In this document: positions 37,140 to 51,690 of the stretch, piece by piece
Numbering within the stretch: position 1 is the stretch's first letter
Layout: the number at the start of each line of letters is the position of its first letter
Source: Loxodes magnus
Lineage: Eukaryota; Ciliophora; Karyorelictea; Loxodida; Loxodidae
Reading direction: 5' to 3'
Length of the DNA: 64,000 bases
Assembly (NCBI GenBank): GCA_946699065.1
Contig: CAMPDV010000848.1
Span: 62,001 to 126,000 of the forward strand
Notes under the pieces: model-generated
Seen by the model: only the letters and a program-made list of their open reading frames with translations
What the model was told of the DNA's origin: nothing
The model's database searches: none
Position numbers and translations under genes: made by a program

Positions 37140-37905
37140 TTTTATTTTAAATTAATATAATAATATATTAATGTGGCATCACCTTTATTTAGCTTACCAT
37201 AAATTAGAGTTTATAGAGTTTTGTAGTAATTAATAGGTCTCGAGATCGTATTATACTTGATTTTTTTAATCGTAAATTCTTATAACATTTTTATTTTCTC
37301 CTCTTGCTAATTCTTGTAAGTCAAATCATGATTGTATCTCTCAATGTCTTTTAGATTTTTGAAGTTTCTAAGAATGGTTAAAATATTTTTTCTTGAAAGT
37401 CTTCTAGTTGGCAAGCATAAGATCTCGAATAAATTTTAGATTTCTCTTTCAGTTACTTAAGATTGCTTCTTCTTAAATCGTTAACACTAATTAACCTTAT
37501 GTCCATACTTATAGCAATATCAACATTTAATTTTTATTTTCTAATAGAAAAAGTTTAGTTCGGATTCTCCTCTCCTTATGATTCTGAATTTGATAGTTAA
37601 TTGAGCTTGGTATGCTCCAGTTAACTGATCCTCTGGTAAAAATTTTATCTTAAATTTCATTCGATTTGACCAATTTATCTTTCTATCTATTTCTAAGGAA
37701 ATAGTCTATTATTTAATTTCTTGCTTAGAGTCCTATTAATTTACCAATTAGTTAATGGCTAACATGAGAGATTAAATTATTAATTTAAAGTCTTAAACTT
37801 CTTTTGCTAGCTTCTAATTATCCAATTGTAACAATAGAAATAGTTAGCAAAGTCTGGTTAATTTTTAGATTTTGTTGGAGAATTCTATTATTTCTTAGAT
37901 GCCAT
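37140..37905 (-). CDS. ORF1-like zinc-knuckle protein D, copy B
   Basis: This is the counterpart of 12190-12959 with start ATG at 37905. The zinc knuckle and the KLNKG motif are kept. A few substitutions and short indels distinguish it from copy A near 37570 and 37325. Confidence 0.58.
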
Positions 37906-38349
37906 TTTATATTAAATTATATTATATAATAATTTATTATTATTTTTTAATCAAGTAAAAACCAAAAAATCCAAGATTAGTCCATTTTTAAAATTCTTCT
38001 ATAATGTAAATCTCCAAAAATAACTCTACACTTTTCCTTTCTCTCTTAATTATATTTCTTTTTTTGTTTCTTTTACTTAATTTAGTTAGTTAATTCTTTT
38101 TATTATTATCTATCCTTATATTCAAATTATTTATACTTCTATAAATATTTTATAAGATAATTCTTCTTTAACTTAGTTTTTCTTATCGATAAGTCTAAAT
38201 AATTAAATTTATAAATATTTTAATATTTTTATTATATCTGAACTTACTTTATTCTATTTTCTAAATTATTTTTTCATCATTCATGATTCTTTTATTTATT
38301 TATTTAATATATTTACGTTTTACCCCTTTTACTTAATTTTTCAAAATTT

Positions 38350-38402
38350 TTTAGTCCGTTCCAATTTTTTTAGTCCAACCCAAAATTTTTAGTCCATCAC
38401 AA
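38350..38402. repeat. 20-bp tandem repeat, short form (copy B)
   Basis: This is identical in structure to 13403-13455 and has the same downstream 45-bp segment. Confidence 0.85.
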
Positions 38403-39523
38403 AAAATCTCATGTAGTGTAAAAAGTTGAGCGAAAAAAAGGCTTTTTTATTTTTCACAATCTTTTAACAACTTCTATATACCAAATTGAACCTTTTTATT
38501 CTTCTAATCTACTCCCTTTAACTCCACTCACTCTTTCTCCTTTCTCATATATTTTACACTCCTTCTCCCTTCTTTCAATTTTTTTTATTTTTTCCCTTGC
38601 TTACTTTTCTTTTCTTCTTTACTTTTTATTTTTTTCTCTTACAAAATAAAATTTTTTTACTTTTTTATTCATTGTTCTTTTCTTTCTTGCTTTCTTACTT
38701 TTAATTTTTTCTTTCTTACTTTTCTTTCTTTATTACTTTCTTTTTCTTTGTTTCTTTCTTTTTTTCTTTTTTCTTTCTTACTTTTTTTCGTTTTTTTCTT
38801 TGTTTCTTTGTTTCTTTGTTTCTTCCTTTGTTTCTTTCTTTTTTCTTTTAAATTAAACTTGCAACACTTTTCTTATTTGTTAAATACAATACTTCCTATT
38901 TAAAACAGATAACTTACACCACACTCACTCTATTCACTCTATACACACTTTAATCATTAACTCATTCTACTCTCTCAAACTTTACTTTCTTATTTTCCAC
39001 TCTACCAACATAAAATTTAACCTTACAAAATCTATTGGTTATTCCAATAATCCAATAACTCAATACACTCACTTTTAAATTCATCAATTGCCCCTCTCTA
39101 ACTTTCTTAGCTTCATTATTTTATTTCATTCACACAACTGAATTAAATACACACTATTTAATACTCTTTTTTCAAAAAAAATATAATAATAGCTCACTTA
39201 TTCATCAAAGCAATAATACTTCATTGAAACTATTTTACTCTTTAACACAATTGTTACTCACCACAAACCAAAAAAATATTCAATCTTTAATATTGAATAA
39301 ATGAACTAAACACAATATATACATACTTTTTATATACTTCTTATATACTTTAAATATACTCAATTTATAATATATACATACCCATCAAATTATATCAATA
39401 CTTTGAATGGTTTAAATAATTTAAATACTTTAAATGATTTAAATAATTTAAATACTTTAAATTTAATTTAATAAATTAATAACTTATAATATAATTACTT
39501 ATAACTGTCTTTATTAGAGAAAA

Positions 39524-41905
39524 TCAACTCACTCCCAATTGCATAGATTTCCACTCTCTATTGTTCAAAGAACCAACTTTTATGTCATAAAAGTATATCA
39601 CATTTGGCTATGATTTATGTTCACTACTCCACATTCATAAAATATTTTTCACATATTGACCATTGTATCAGAAAGCAGATAATTATTATGGATATTAACT
39701 ACCATCCCTTATCATGGACCTAGAGTCAAACACACAAGTTTACTAAAGATGATTATTTCTGTCCCAAATATAGGCACACTCAGTCTCATTCACTCAAACA
39801 CTTGCCAAATCAACTGCCGGCTTAGGTAATTCCATTCCATACTACTAATACACACTCAATATTACGTCATATGATGATAAAAAACTTGAATTGCGGAAAT
39901 TTTTAGATAAATCTGAATTTTATATTTGACCACCCACAATCCAGACTCTCTCATATGATACCCATATTCCATTACCATAGATACAATCCTTATTACTCAA
40001 CAATGGCCTAGACTTATTCAGAACTATGTCGTACGCCTCCAATGAATTATAGTAATTATAATAATCATGAGATGATTCAGACTTTGATTACGGATCCTAC
40101 CCTCCTAATATATACAACAATCTATCATTGTCATATCCCATTTAAGAAATTGCTCTTGGCTAGATCAAATTAGCAGATGCTTTTATCACTGAATCACTAC
40201 CTTCACTACCAACACTACCAACAGTTATCTATAAGATTTTATCCAGATATGATTTGGTACTTTCGCCACCTACCTAGATTAGTAACTCATCAGTGATCTA
40301 ATGTGTCGAGGATCAATTGCCAGTTATTGGAGTCATTGATGCTACCGCATTGTAAACACAGGGGTTTTTAATACTGTCCAACTTGTAAGATTGTATCTTA
40401 TTGGTATTGCAGAATACTCTCCTATATACTTTTATCTATTTAGTCTAAGATTTAGACTATTCCAAAACCAATGGTAAGTCTTTTAATTATTGTTCTTTTT
40501 ACTTTAGCTATTCAGAATGGATTTTATTATCAGCTTCCAATTACTTATTAGCTGATTTTAAAACTTCTTACTCCTTCAATAAGATCTATGTCTACTCTTA
40601 GTAATTCAAGTTCTCTTATTATAGCTTGTTCAATTAGTTTTATAACTAAGTGATGGATTATCTACTAAGAGTTAAATCCTATTGAAGAACGGTTTTTTGC
40701 TGTTGAAGCTCTTATATCTCTTAATCATATTTGAGTTATTAGGCCTGATAGTAGTCGTCCTTATTCTTCAACTAAAGCTGATACTCATATGCATTTTGCT
40801 AGATGACTTGAAGATTTTCCTATTTAGTCCTTGCTAACTAATCAGTTAATTCCTAAATTGTCTTATTCTATCCGATGACTTATTGGCTTAAACCATTAAC
40901 CTGACTAAAATATTAGGAAACCTATTGCTCTAGGGAGGTGATTTGATTGCGATATGCTTATTCTTTATTTTCGTACTAGAGGTATTATTATTGAATGTCT
41001 TAGTATAAGCGCTTTATGGCTAACTATAGTTGCTTGATCTAGTTAGCTTAGGCCTTCTAACTCTAGTAAACTTGGTTAGGCTAAAGCTATTGCGTTAGAT
41101 GAGAAACGATAAAATTCTAGAGAGCCTATTGACTTAAATTCTCTTGACATACAATAGAGGATGATTATGAGATACTCTAGAACTTATCCTAGATTGTTAA
41201 CTCAAATTGATTCAACTAGTCCCTCTTATTCTCACACTGATTGATATTATCCTAAGAACTATTTGAGATAGCATCTATCTAGCTTTCTATCACCTGATAG
41301 TAATCAGATGTTTCTTTAACTAAATTCATTTACTTCTTTATTTAGTATTATTAATTATTCACCATCTTCTAACATGCCTACTTGATACTCTACTTGATCG
41401 ATTGCTTTACCTAAACCATATTAGCCATTCTGGATATCTACTACTAACTTATCTGACTATACCATTAATTCAATGTAGATATGTATTAGACCAGTCTCTA
41501 CTTGATAGCACTATAGGTAGATTCAAAGTAACTCTTTAAATGCTAGATTGCATCCTACGTAGCGATACATCTATGTCCTTAATGCGATATCAATTAACAC
41601 TATACACAGATTCCTATGCTGTCCTATACGCAATATAGAGTTAAGGAATACTATCTATGAATAGGGCAGACGTCCTAATGATTGATAAGGTTCTATACTT
41701 AATGACTTACTAAGTTCATAATTAGTAATGACTCAATTGGTCTAGTTGTGATGATGTTGTGTTTGTTGCATATAAACTTTTATTATAGCCTATAAATACC
41801 TTTCAAGCATCTCTCACATAGAATACATCCACAGTCCAATTGTCTAGGCTTTCTAAGCTCTTAGTTGAAATCTTTTTCACATAATTCACATTTGGCCGCT
41901 GACAT
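39524..41905 (-). CDS. TRIM-type protein: RING, B-box, coiled coil, Kelch-like (copy B)
   Basis: This frame has the same length (793 codons) as the copy at 14589-16970 with no indel. All zinc ligands of the RING and B-box and all four internal TGA codons are kept. One Gln codon is TAA in copy A (16905-16907) but CAA here (41840-41842), a silent change only if TAA means Gln. Of about 15 substitutions seen by eye, roughly half are silent. Replacements include Y12D and E26G in the RING, R98G in the B-box, and M to K and R to Q in the coiled coil. Both genes could be functional, but selection cannot be judged from so few changes. Confidence 0.88.
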
Positions 41906-42058
41906 TTAATTTTTTTATTGAGTAAAAAATAGAAATGATACTTAATATTTGATTGGACAGAAATAACTTAAGAAATTAAATTAAACTAAACTAATTGAAT
42001 GAAAATAGTTATTAAATTAAACAGAAAAAATTAACTACTTTTAAAATTATTACATAAA

Positions 42059-42790
42059 ATGGAAGAAAAAATAACCTCTAAAAGGAATAAATTACTTATA
42101 AAACTAAATACTTAGAAATAGATTTAACTAATAAAAAGAACAAACAGAAAAGAAACATGTGATGGTTTTAAGACTACTAATAGATGATAATATTCTAATT
42201 TTATTAAGTAAACATTATATAAACTAAATATAGATATAAATAGGTATCTAACCAAACTCATATAAAATTGATTTAATAAAAAGTTTTTCCAATTGTAGTA
42301 AACACATAAATAAAATGTGCTATTTTTAGATAAAAAGATAAAATAGATGATATATTATAATTTTTAATTAAAGCAGAATAGATAGTAAAGATGAATAAAA
42401 TAATAAATATTTATTACTATTTCTAAATAAACTAAGGATAACAGTAAAGATTTAATGGAACAATTTAACACATAGAGACTTTATTAAATGAGAGAATTAT
42501 GTTCTAAAACAAGTACCTTGATGATCTTAAGATTAATTCTTTTTACCTGACTAATTATATAAAAATTTAAACTATATTACTTACTTAATCTCTTCTAAAG
42601 TACTTAGCCTTTCTGTAAGATAAATAAAATATATTAGACATTATAAAACTTTTTAACAGGAGCTAGATAAAGTAACTTATAAACTAATTAGTGGCAAACC
42701 AAATAAAGGTGAAGTCACTTTAATAAATTATGTTATGTTATGCTATTGTTCAACGATATTAAAAAATAATTTAAAGATAAAATTGCTTTT
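42059..42790 (+). CDS. ORF1-like protein E, copy B
   Basis: This is the counterpart of 17134-17860. The shared motif reads YKLISGKPNKGEVTLINY here (Pro in place of Leu), closer to the family pattern. A one-base difference from copy A lies in the homopolymer just after it. Confidence 0.42.
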
Positions 42791-43655
42791 TTTTGCTTAA
42801 CTCCAATATAAATAACTAACTGAATATGACTTCCAATATGGTTTCATCTGAGTATGTTACTAAGTTTTTTATCTATATGTATTACTCCTTTGATCTAGAA
42901 TTATTAAATAGTACCATCTAGTTACTCTAATGACTTTAAAACGCTTTTCTTCCATTACATAGACAATTTCATATTCCTCTCTCCACTTATAATTAATAGG
43001 CTTATATTTCATTCGCAAATATTCTTATCCTTTTTCATAGAGCTTTCTTAAATAAGGTAATTAGCATATAAAGTAGCTTCTCTCATAGAATCGTAATGGT
43101 ATAGTTTTAGTTTAAGTAATAGTAAGACATAAAATGATTTGAAATATTAAATATCCTAAGCTTATAATAAATAGTATAAAGAATTAAGTAACTAATAAAG
43201 ATAAAATCCACTTATCCTCTATGATAGAAGTTTATCTTTTTCTCTAGGTCAAAAATTACAGTTCCAAAGTATTAAACTTGAACCTCTAATATTTGGATCT
43301 TTATCTTATAAATTTTAGGTTCTAAGAATCAGTAGTTAGATATTCTACTTACTGGACTCTAATTTCTAATTTTTAAATCCCATCAGAAACTTATAGCTGA
43401 ATCTACCTCCTAAATTCCTTTTAACGTTGATTAACTATTTCTAATTACTAGTCAGTATGTATTTCGATACTCAAGGGTTATGATAACTCTAGTATCACTC
43501 TCTTTGATATTCAATTCACATTCTAAATGAGCATTAGTAGCTCTCCAATAATCTTTGAGACTTTAGATACCCTTAGTCCTTTAGAATAATCCCTATCTAT
43601 CGAGATTCTTACTGTTCCTTCAGCTAATCTAGAAAAACTTTCTCTGTCTTAAGTA
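42790..43655 (-). CDS. Unassigned protein F, copy B
   Basis: This is the counterpart of 17860-18730, with the same two blocks and the same frame relation. Substitutions include conservative R/K changes. Confidence 0.42.
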
Positions 43656-43659
43656 AAGT

Positions 43660-44180
43660 ACTTTGGTTAATTAAGAAGAGTTATAAGAGAAAAAAGAGTA
43701 TTAAATGCTTTGAAAATGTGTTAGATAATTAGCCTTAAGATTGTGATAGTACATTCAAAACCTCATTACTTTTTAATACCTAGGATCTTGAACAAAGGAG
43801 CAACAGAAAGGAAGAAGAAAATAATGAGGATATCAGTAATTTTGCTAGCAAATTCAATCAATTTAGCAGACATTTGGTAGATAGAACAGAAAAAGTAAGT
43901 AATTAATTGTAGGAAAAACATGGGAAATGTACTTATGGAAGAAACATAATTATTGAATCTTGATCTTATTTTCCTTCTGTAAGGTAGTTATTTTTTTCTA
44001 AATTAGGTAAAACTCATGATTGTGATTAGTTATTAAGCAGGTATTACATATAATTTAATGATGTTTAGAAGATATTAATTAGAATACTATTTGATGTTCT
44101 TAACAGAAGTTCTAAATTTTAGTTTGGATAGTTTTTAGTTAATATAATTGTAGCTTTATGATTTAGTCAGTAGTTTTAAA
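43660..44180 (+). CDS. Unassigned protein G, copy B
   Basis: This is the counterpart of 18735-19255 in the same frame, with several replacements (for example D to N and K to Q in the FDKF segment) and no indel seen. Confidence 0.45.
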
Positions 44181-44767
44181 TAATAAGAGTTTTAATTTAA
44201 TTTTAAGTATAATAAGAAATAATAAATATTAAGAAATTCTTGATATTTATAGTACTAATCTTGTATATTTTCTTCTTTAAATTAATTATATTTATTTTGA
44301 TGTATAAAAGTATATCATTTTCTAAAAAGTTAAACATTTTCTACATATAACTATAATTTTAGATTATCTAATAAGTAGATTCAAAAAGCTAAAATAATTC
44401 TATCAATTAAAAGCAATAAAAGTCTAATTTATGAGTATTAACTATAAATTATTAATATCTAAATACAATTATTTTAAAGTATTCTGATAGTATTTATAAT
44501 TTATTAATTATTTATCATCTATTAAGTTTAGATTTATTCTTAACTAAATTATCATTATTACCACATTATATTGCAATTATAATCATCATATCAAATCATT
44601 AGGCTCTTATTATCGTCATTTCATTATCTTATAGAAAAAACTTTATACCATTTTATAACCTAATTTATGCTTTCTAAAGAGAGATTAAAAACATAGTAAC
44701 ATAGTTAGTCTAGTAAAAAGAACTTAGCTAGCTTAGTTCAGCAATATGATGAAGTTAATAGTGTGAA

Positions 44768-46345
44768 ATGTGTTCGGGTAAAATGATTGCGAGGATCGAA
44801 AAGTCTGGGATAAATAAATCGTACAACTTTAATTTTAAGGTGATAATTCGAAGCGTTAAGTTAAATTTGAATTAAGCTACAAGATTTAAGATAAGACTTG
44901 AAAACTACCAAACCTTGTATCTGTATTCTCCTAAACTAAAGGACTCCTTAGGATTTAATAATCAACCATCCTTTTTTTTAATATTAGCTTATTAAATGTA
45001 CCCAGTGCTTTACTCTTTTTAGGTTAATTAAATCTTGAAATTAGAGGTTCTTCCTATAGACTAATATGTTGGTTAAATGTTTAAAAAATAATGAAAAATG
45101 GTTTATTTAAATAAAGTTATAAATGATTTCAGAATGTTTTATAATAATATAGCTTTAAACATATATATCTGTTATTTATATTTGATTAGAATATATTTTG
45201 GTAATGCTTCTATATTCTTATTATTGATTAGTTGTTTAAATAATTCTTTATTATAATATCTGCTTTTTCTGTATTTATTATATTTACTATTAGAAATAAG
45301 AAAAGTAAAATTAAAAATATTTGAGTATTTTGATTTATATATTAGCTAATCTAGCTTATATCTTACTAATAGTTTTATCTATATATGGAAAATAAACTTT
45401 TAATTTTTAGACTATATTCTGTAGTGTCTATTTTTAATATTTCTATTTTAATTATTTTAGTTCTTATGACAATTTTGACTAAAGTTGAAAATTTATAAAA
45501 TAAATGTTGTTAATTTAAATAATGTAAAAAAGCAAAAGTTTGAAGATAGAATGATGGAAAAGAATAAGATTTTGTAATAGTTTGATATTAAATAAACTTT
45601 AAATATTTAATATTAATTTAAAATAATTTATATTATTTTATTATTAATCACGAGATCAAATGTACATTTTTTATTAGTCTCTAATTTGCTTTATAGTCTA
45701 TTATTTTGAAGTGAAAATCTTTAGTTTATTAAATATTTATGGGCTAAAATCCCTTTCGTTTAAAATTAATTACTACTATAAATACTAATTTATTTTTATT
45801 TGTTTTGTGTCCTATTAACCTTCTTCCTATTTCGGATGCTTGAGAAATCTTTCTAAATTTTTAATATCATCATATTGTAAAGAGTTTCAAATCTAAATTA
45901 AGATACTTAAAATATTCAAGAAACATATTTTAAAACAATTTCTGAAAAATAAATATTATACTTAACATAATCAGTTTGCTTAGTATTACCACTTTCTTTT
46001 ATTTTATCCATTTTTAATTAATCGAATTCTGATTTAATAAGAATCAATCATAATTTTATATAATTCCTTCAAATCTATAAAATAACTTGTTCAAAAGCAG
46101 AGTTTAAAAAATAATATTATATTGATTATATAACTAAAAATAGTAATTTCTTTTACTATAGTTAAATTTATATAATATTTAATTATTTATTTCTTTTATA
46201 TTAAGTTTATATTACTTTTATTAAGAATATACTTCACCCTTTCTTCTAAAGATCTCCAATTTTTATACATTTGTATTTTAAACAATCCTATTTTTTATTT
46301 AAATTATCTTTAATAAAACAATATTTAAATATTACCATCTTATGA
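44768..46345 (+). CDS. Candidate multi-pass membrane protein H, copy B
   Basis: This frame has the same 525-codon length as 19842-21419, with the same terminal TGA (46343-46345). Few substitutions separate the copies, so equal length is only weak extra support. Confidence 0.5.
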
Positions 46346-46414
46346 AAAAATACCTAATCTAATTATCTCTTTAAGAATTTACTTAGAAACTTAAGAGGAA
46401 AAACGATTCAAGAA

Positions 46415-47130
46415 ATGGACAAAAACCAATAGAAATATGAGGAATCAAGATCTCAACAGAAGGTATAGGAACCTAAGAGATAGGGAAATCTTAAAATTAA
46501 ATTGACCAAAATATTCTAAAATTTACTAGACTGAATACAAAAACTAATCTAAATATGAAGAAATAATTACAATTAAGAGTAAAAAATCAGAGAATTAGTG
46601 AACATATTGACGACTAAAATAATGAGTTATTAATACTACGTCGTCAGCTAATCTAAAATAACTTAGTTTCAGAACAGTCTCTTTATGAGCAATCACAACT
46701 GATAGTTTTCAATTAAAAAGACGTGATTATAAAAAGAGACTTAATTAAATTAATCGATTAAGTAGAAACTAGAAGGAAAAAATGATATTAATTTACAAAA
46801 GAGAACAGACAAATTGGAATGAAAGTGTTTTATGAAACAAATCCAGAAAAATATTCCAAAAACTGCTGATACTGCTATTTAATTAATCATGTTTTACGGC
46901 AATGCTGTTCCTGAAAATAACTTTTTTTGTTAAAAGAATAATTAAGAACATGATAGATGATGAACAAACTCTGAATAACTGAAAATAGAGTTTTTAAATA
47001 GAAAATTTAATTAAGAAATGAAGAAAATTATGAGCAGTAACCTAACTCATATAAAAAAAGGCTTTCCACTTAAAAAAATTATAGGAGGTATCTGGTTGAA
47101 AGCCCAAAGAAAGCTAAAACTTAAATTTTT
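46415..47130 (+). CDS. ORF1-like zinc-knuckle protein B, copy B
   Basis: This is the counterpart of 21489-22200, nearly identical, with the same knuckle and the same frame relations; only a short ATATT tract follows. Confidence 0.48.
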
Positions 47131-47138
47131 AAGTATAT

Positions 47139-47180
47139 TATAATAATATTATATTATATAATATTATATTATATTATATT
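47139..47180. repeat. ATATT microsatellite, short allele (copy B)
   Basis: About 40 bp of imperfect ATATT units at the position equivalent to 22214-22568. Confidence 0.9.
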
Positions 47181-49059
47181 ATCAATTATATTAAAAATAG
47201 AAAGTAAATCTTGTTACAATCGCATAATTTTAAATTATTAAATTTGTATTTATTTTACTAAAAATTAGCTTTTAGTCTAAAATATTTCTCCAATATACAA
47301 TAGTCTTTAATTTATATAATTTTAAACTTTTTAAAATTAATAGAGTAATCTATAAATGATTTTAGTAAATAGATATTAAAAGCAATAATGGTTATAAAGC
47401 TTAAGTTTAATAATTAAATAAATTAGTCTCTAGACTATTATTATAACTAATTTTTTATAAAGCTGCAAATATAAAAAATATTGAATAAAAGCAATTTTTA
47501 TTTAAATATCTTTGTATAGAATTTATTTAAATTCTATTTTACTTAAATTTGAATATTATAATTACTTATTTATAAGTATATCTAGTATTGTAAAAATTAT
47601 ACTTAATTATCCGTTATAAATAAATTTGAAGTCTTATTTTTATAAATTTAAATTAAGGCTTTTCACTTATTTAAATTAAAGATTTAAATAATTTGTTCTA
47701 TTATTTATTTTGCTTTGCAATTTTATTTCCTTTAATGATGATTTTAAAGTTCTCTAATTTTTAAATAAATTTAAAAAATATAAATTGTTTATTTTTAACA
47801 TACGTAACCTAATCTCCATTAACTATCTGTTTATAATTTTTAATGATGATTTTACAAATTAAAATTCCTATAATTTAGAGATTTTGTAAATGTTTAATAA
47901 TTTTAAATGTAGAATATAAATTAGTGTCTAAAATATAACTAATTTTGATTTAATTAATTTAAAATAAGTATATAATATTTTATACTTATCTAAAATACCT
48001 AAATTATTTTCAATCTACAACAGTTTATATAATTTATTCTCATTTAATGAAATAAGATATTTGACTAAGCCAATTCAATATTAAAAATTATTTAGATTTG
48101 GGTGTAGTTCATAAATATATCTAAACATTTACTTCAGCTTAGTGTTTTTCTTTAAATAAATCTAAATTTATGTAAATGTTTATAAATTTGAACTTTTAAA
48201 GATTTTATGACATCACTTCTTAAATATTCTATGACAGTAAAATTTAAAATTTTAGTCTCTTTAAATTTTAAACCTTATTTACTATTATAGAGAATATTAA
48301 CTTACAAAAGTAAGATAATTAATAATATTTCAATATTTTTACTTTTCCTACTTTAAATAAAACAGATTAAAAAGTAAAATGGATTAAGTAATTAAATAGC
48401 GTAATAGCATAATATACAGATGAATATCACTAAAAACTTTCATATAAATCAATAAATATTTACTAGCTAAATTTTATTAGGTATTTATTTAATTATAATC
48501 CTTTTATATACATTAATGCTACTTAACTATCTATTTTTATCAAATCTATAGATTTTTTCAACTAAATTCAGTATTAATCAAATAAGAAAATTATATGTAT
48601 ACTTTAAAACGAATGCTTCATTTTATTTTTATAATCACCCTATTATGGATGTTTATTACAAATTAAATAATTATACAAATATTAAATAATCGCTAAAATA
48701 ATCCAAATGTAAACATTTTATAAAATTAGAAAGAAAATGCTTCAGAACCATCTATAATTAATCTGAATTATCACTTACAAATATAACTATTAATATCCTA
48801 CTTATAAAGTAAATAGCAATAACTAAACGCATCCAAACAAAAAGTTAATTAATTAGTTAAAATTTAATTAGAAATATTTTAAGCTTCTTTAGAACTAATG
48901 CTTATTAGAAAAAATAAATACTTATAGTAATTCAAAATTTAGGCAGATGTTTCAAAATTGTTTAATTATATTTTATTTATAATCTTAAATAAATTCAGGT
49001 AACGCCATTTTCTTTTTTTCAAGAACCAATCAAATCTTATTTAAATTTAAAATTAAGCC

Positions 49060-49465
49060 TCAATTTAAAATAAACAGTAAAAATAACTTTAAAATAGTCA
49101 GAAAATTCAAGTTAAATAAAGGAATGGGAATAAGAGTTCAAAAGAAGAATAAAATGTTACGTGTACAGTAAACGGCGCTGATGAAATAATGTAACTAAAT
49201 AAAAGCATTTTGAGAAAAAAAAGATATTTATAAAATTTTATTAAGAATATATCCAACATAAAGCGGTAGATCTATAAAAAAAATTATATAATTCAAATTT
49301 TAATCCTTGGAAAAAGAATATCTATGATCTCTACAAGCAGAACATTAAAAGATGGGGCGATAATGAAATGCTACACTGCCTACCTAAGCCTAGTAGGATT
49401 TTTAACCAAATAAATGGAGACAAGCTGATAGAATAGATCAGATAATTATCTACTAACATTTTTTT
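49060..49465 (+). CDS. Unassigned coding-like stretch convergent with LINE-A, copy B
   Basis: This is the counterpart of 24440-24850. One difference is silent in the proposed frame (GGT/GGC) and one changes Ala to Val. Confidence 0.36.
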
Positions 49466-51196
49466 TAAAATCCTTTAACTTTTTTTATTTGATATCTGTT
49501 CCAATGTCAGGAATTTTTTAAGTAGTTTTTCCTATTCTTAAATCCTTTCGAGAGCTAATCTGAGTATTTTTTCTGCTCTTTCTTTACATTTAAAAGACTA
49601 AATTTCTCTTTCATATTAATAATTCTTATTTAAATTTAAATTTACTAAAAATATCTATACTATATTATTTATAGTAATAAAAAAGTTTGAATTTTGGAAC
49701 TCTTTCTCAACTTTTCTACTCTTGTATTAAATTTAATTCTAAATCTTTTTTTACAGTTAATATGTTGATTTAATTTCCCTTTTTTTAAATAGAAGTTCTT
49801 TTTCAAACTAATCTTTTTACTCAATGATTTCTATTCTTCTTCTGAGCAGTTTTTTATGAAAAATCTTGATTCTAAGGTCAATTTTCTTGAGCTACTGAAT
49901 ACTTATAAAGTTCTCATTTAAATATTTTTGGTTATAGGTTAAGAGATTTAATAAATCATAATTTTTAAAGTCTTTAAATTCTTCAATTAGCTCTTTCAAG
50001 ACTCCACATGTTGGAATATGTCTAAAAGTATCAAGGTCTCTGCAAGAACATGTTTCAAAGCTTTAAATGTTATAATACCTTTACAGTAAATCATATTAGA
50101 AGTTATAGGAAAATGTTATAAGCTTATAAATCGATATAATTTCTCTTACCATATAAGATTAGAGCAAGTGTAGATTGGGAATTATGAGGTGTTATTGTCA
50201 ATTTCATTTACATATAAGTATGATGTAGGCATTAAGTTCATTCTTATTATTGAATCTAAATAAAATTTTTGTCTTATTTTATTTTAAACTACTCGTAGGA
50301 ATTCTTTGCTTTCTTTAACATCCAAATAATCAAATTAAAAATGCAGGGAAAGTTTCTATAATTTTTTAAAATAATTAAGATTACTGTTTTTTGTTTTATT
50401 ATAGAGAAAAGCTATATCAGACTTAGGATTTGTTTCTTTTTCTTCTAGTAATTTGAGATAAAATTTAAAGTATCTCATGATATATAATATTCAAATGGAA
50501 GTAATTCAAATCTATGAAGCAAAATTCGTTAAAAGAGGATCTAGGACTCTTAAATGCATATCTTGATATTTTTCTCTGACTAATATTTATATCTTTTTTG
50601 ATTTTCTTTATTCCTTTTAGAATAGCTCATGGTATTATTTCCGATCCATATTCAACTTTCGATAATATAAAAGATTGAAAGATTTATTTAAAATTTTATG
50701 GCAAAATATTTCTATATTTTGCAAGTTATAGCAAAGTTCCATTCACACATTTCCCTATACTTTCGGCAAATATCATAAAAAATGAATTTTATAATTTTAT
50801 AGTTCATTAAAATTAAATCCTAAATATGTAACATTTTTGACTTTTTGATAATGTTATTATTCAAAGTAATATTAAAATCTAATCATTCTATTTTTAATTC
50901 TTCTTAAGAAAACATATATATTCACATTTTTCTGTATTAATTGATAGTTTTACTCAACTAAACAATTTTCAAACACCTTTTATTAAAGAATTCATATTAT
51001 CTTCATTTTAAATCAATAACAAATCTTCAGCCCATGCTTTAGTTACAAAATAACGGTTCAAAATTTTAAATATAAGTTATTTCTGATAATTTTCAAGGTA
51101 TCTATTACCAATATCATAGAAAATTATAGCAAGTACTGGTCCATGTGAACTTCTTTAGAATACACCATTGTTATATTATATATATTAATTTTTAAT

Positions 51197-51690
51197 ACCG
51201 CCATAGTTGTTCGAAGGTGAACAACAAGGTCATCTTCATCAGAGGTTGGGGAAGTTAAGTACCCATAATCGACTTTATGTCTTCCTCTGTTTTGGTTTGA
51301 CCTCGAGAAATAAGATTCTTAGACCTTCGACGCTGGCTTGACTTGGCTTCGTTTATTTTTAATACTGGAACGAAAAAGAAATAATATTGCGAGCTTCATC
51401 AGAGGTGGGAAATTTAAGTACCCATAATTGACACATGTCGTCCTCTGCTTTGGTGATGCAATGAGACATAATCCTGCCATGTCCTTGGACCTCCAGCAAG
51501 TATTAAAGATTACGAGTATTCTAAAATTATATCAGTATTGAATATTTTTATCAGTACTGAATAATTATACCAGTATTGAACAAGATTTATCAGTATCTGA
51601 TAATTTTATCAGTAATAAACATTCTTGTCAGTATGAAACATTTTTTTTAAAGAGCTGCGCACCAACGAGAGTGCTACGCGCTCTATAATC
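51197..51690. repeat. Non-coding block interrupting LINE-A reverse transcriptase, copy C
   Basis: This is the third copy of the same insertion at the same RT position, with the 160-bp tandem pair, the CAGTA-type short repeats and the terminal hairpin all retained. Confidence 0.65.

Larger units (their letters stand above)
26481..51107 (+). repeat. Macro-repeat copy B
   Basis: This is the only complete copy of the unit bounded on both sides by other copies; its period to copy C is 24,627 bp. It shares the SINE-like insertion at 33263-33574 with copy C. It alone lacks about 470 bp near 35040 that copies A and C both have (copy A 9660-10125). The indel patterns conflict: B groups with C for some and A groups with C for others. 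This suggests independent deletions or exchange between copies rather than a simple branching order. Confidence 0.95.

Noticed and set aside
1-51107. The tandem copies as an assembly duplicate
   Set aside because: The copies differ by substitutions, insertions of hundreds of bases and microsatellite length, although only long reads can settle copy number.
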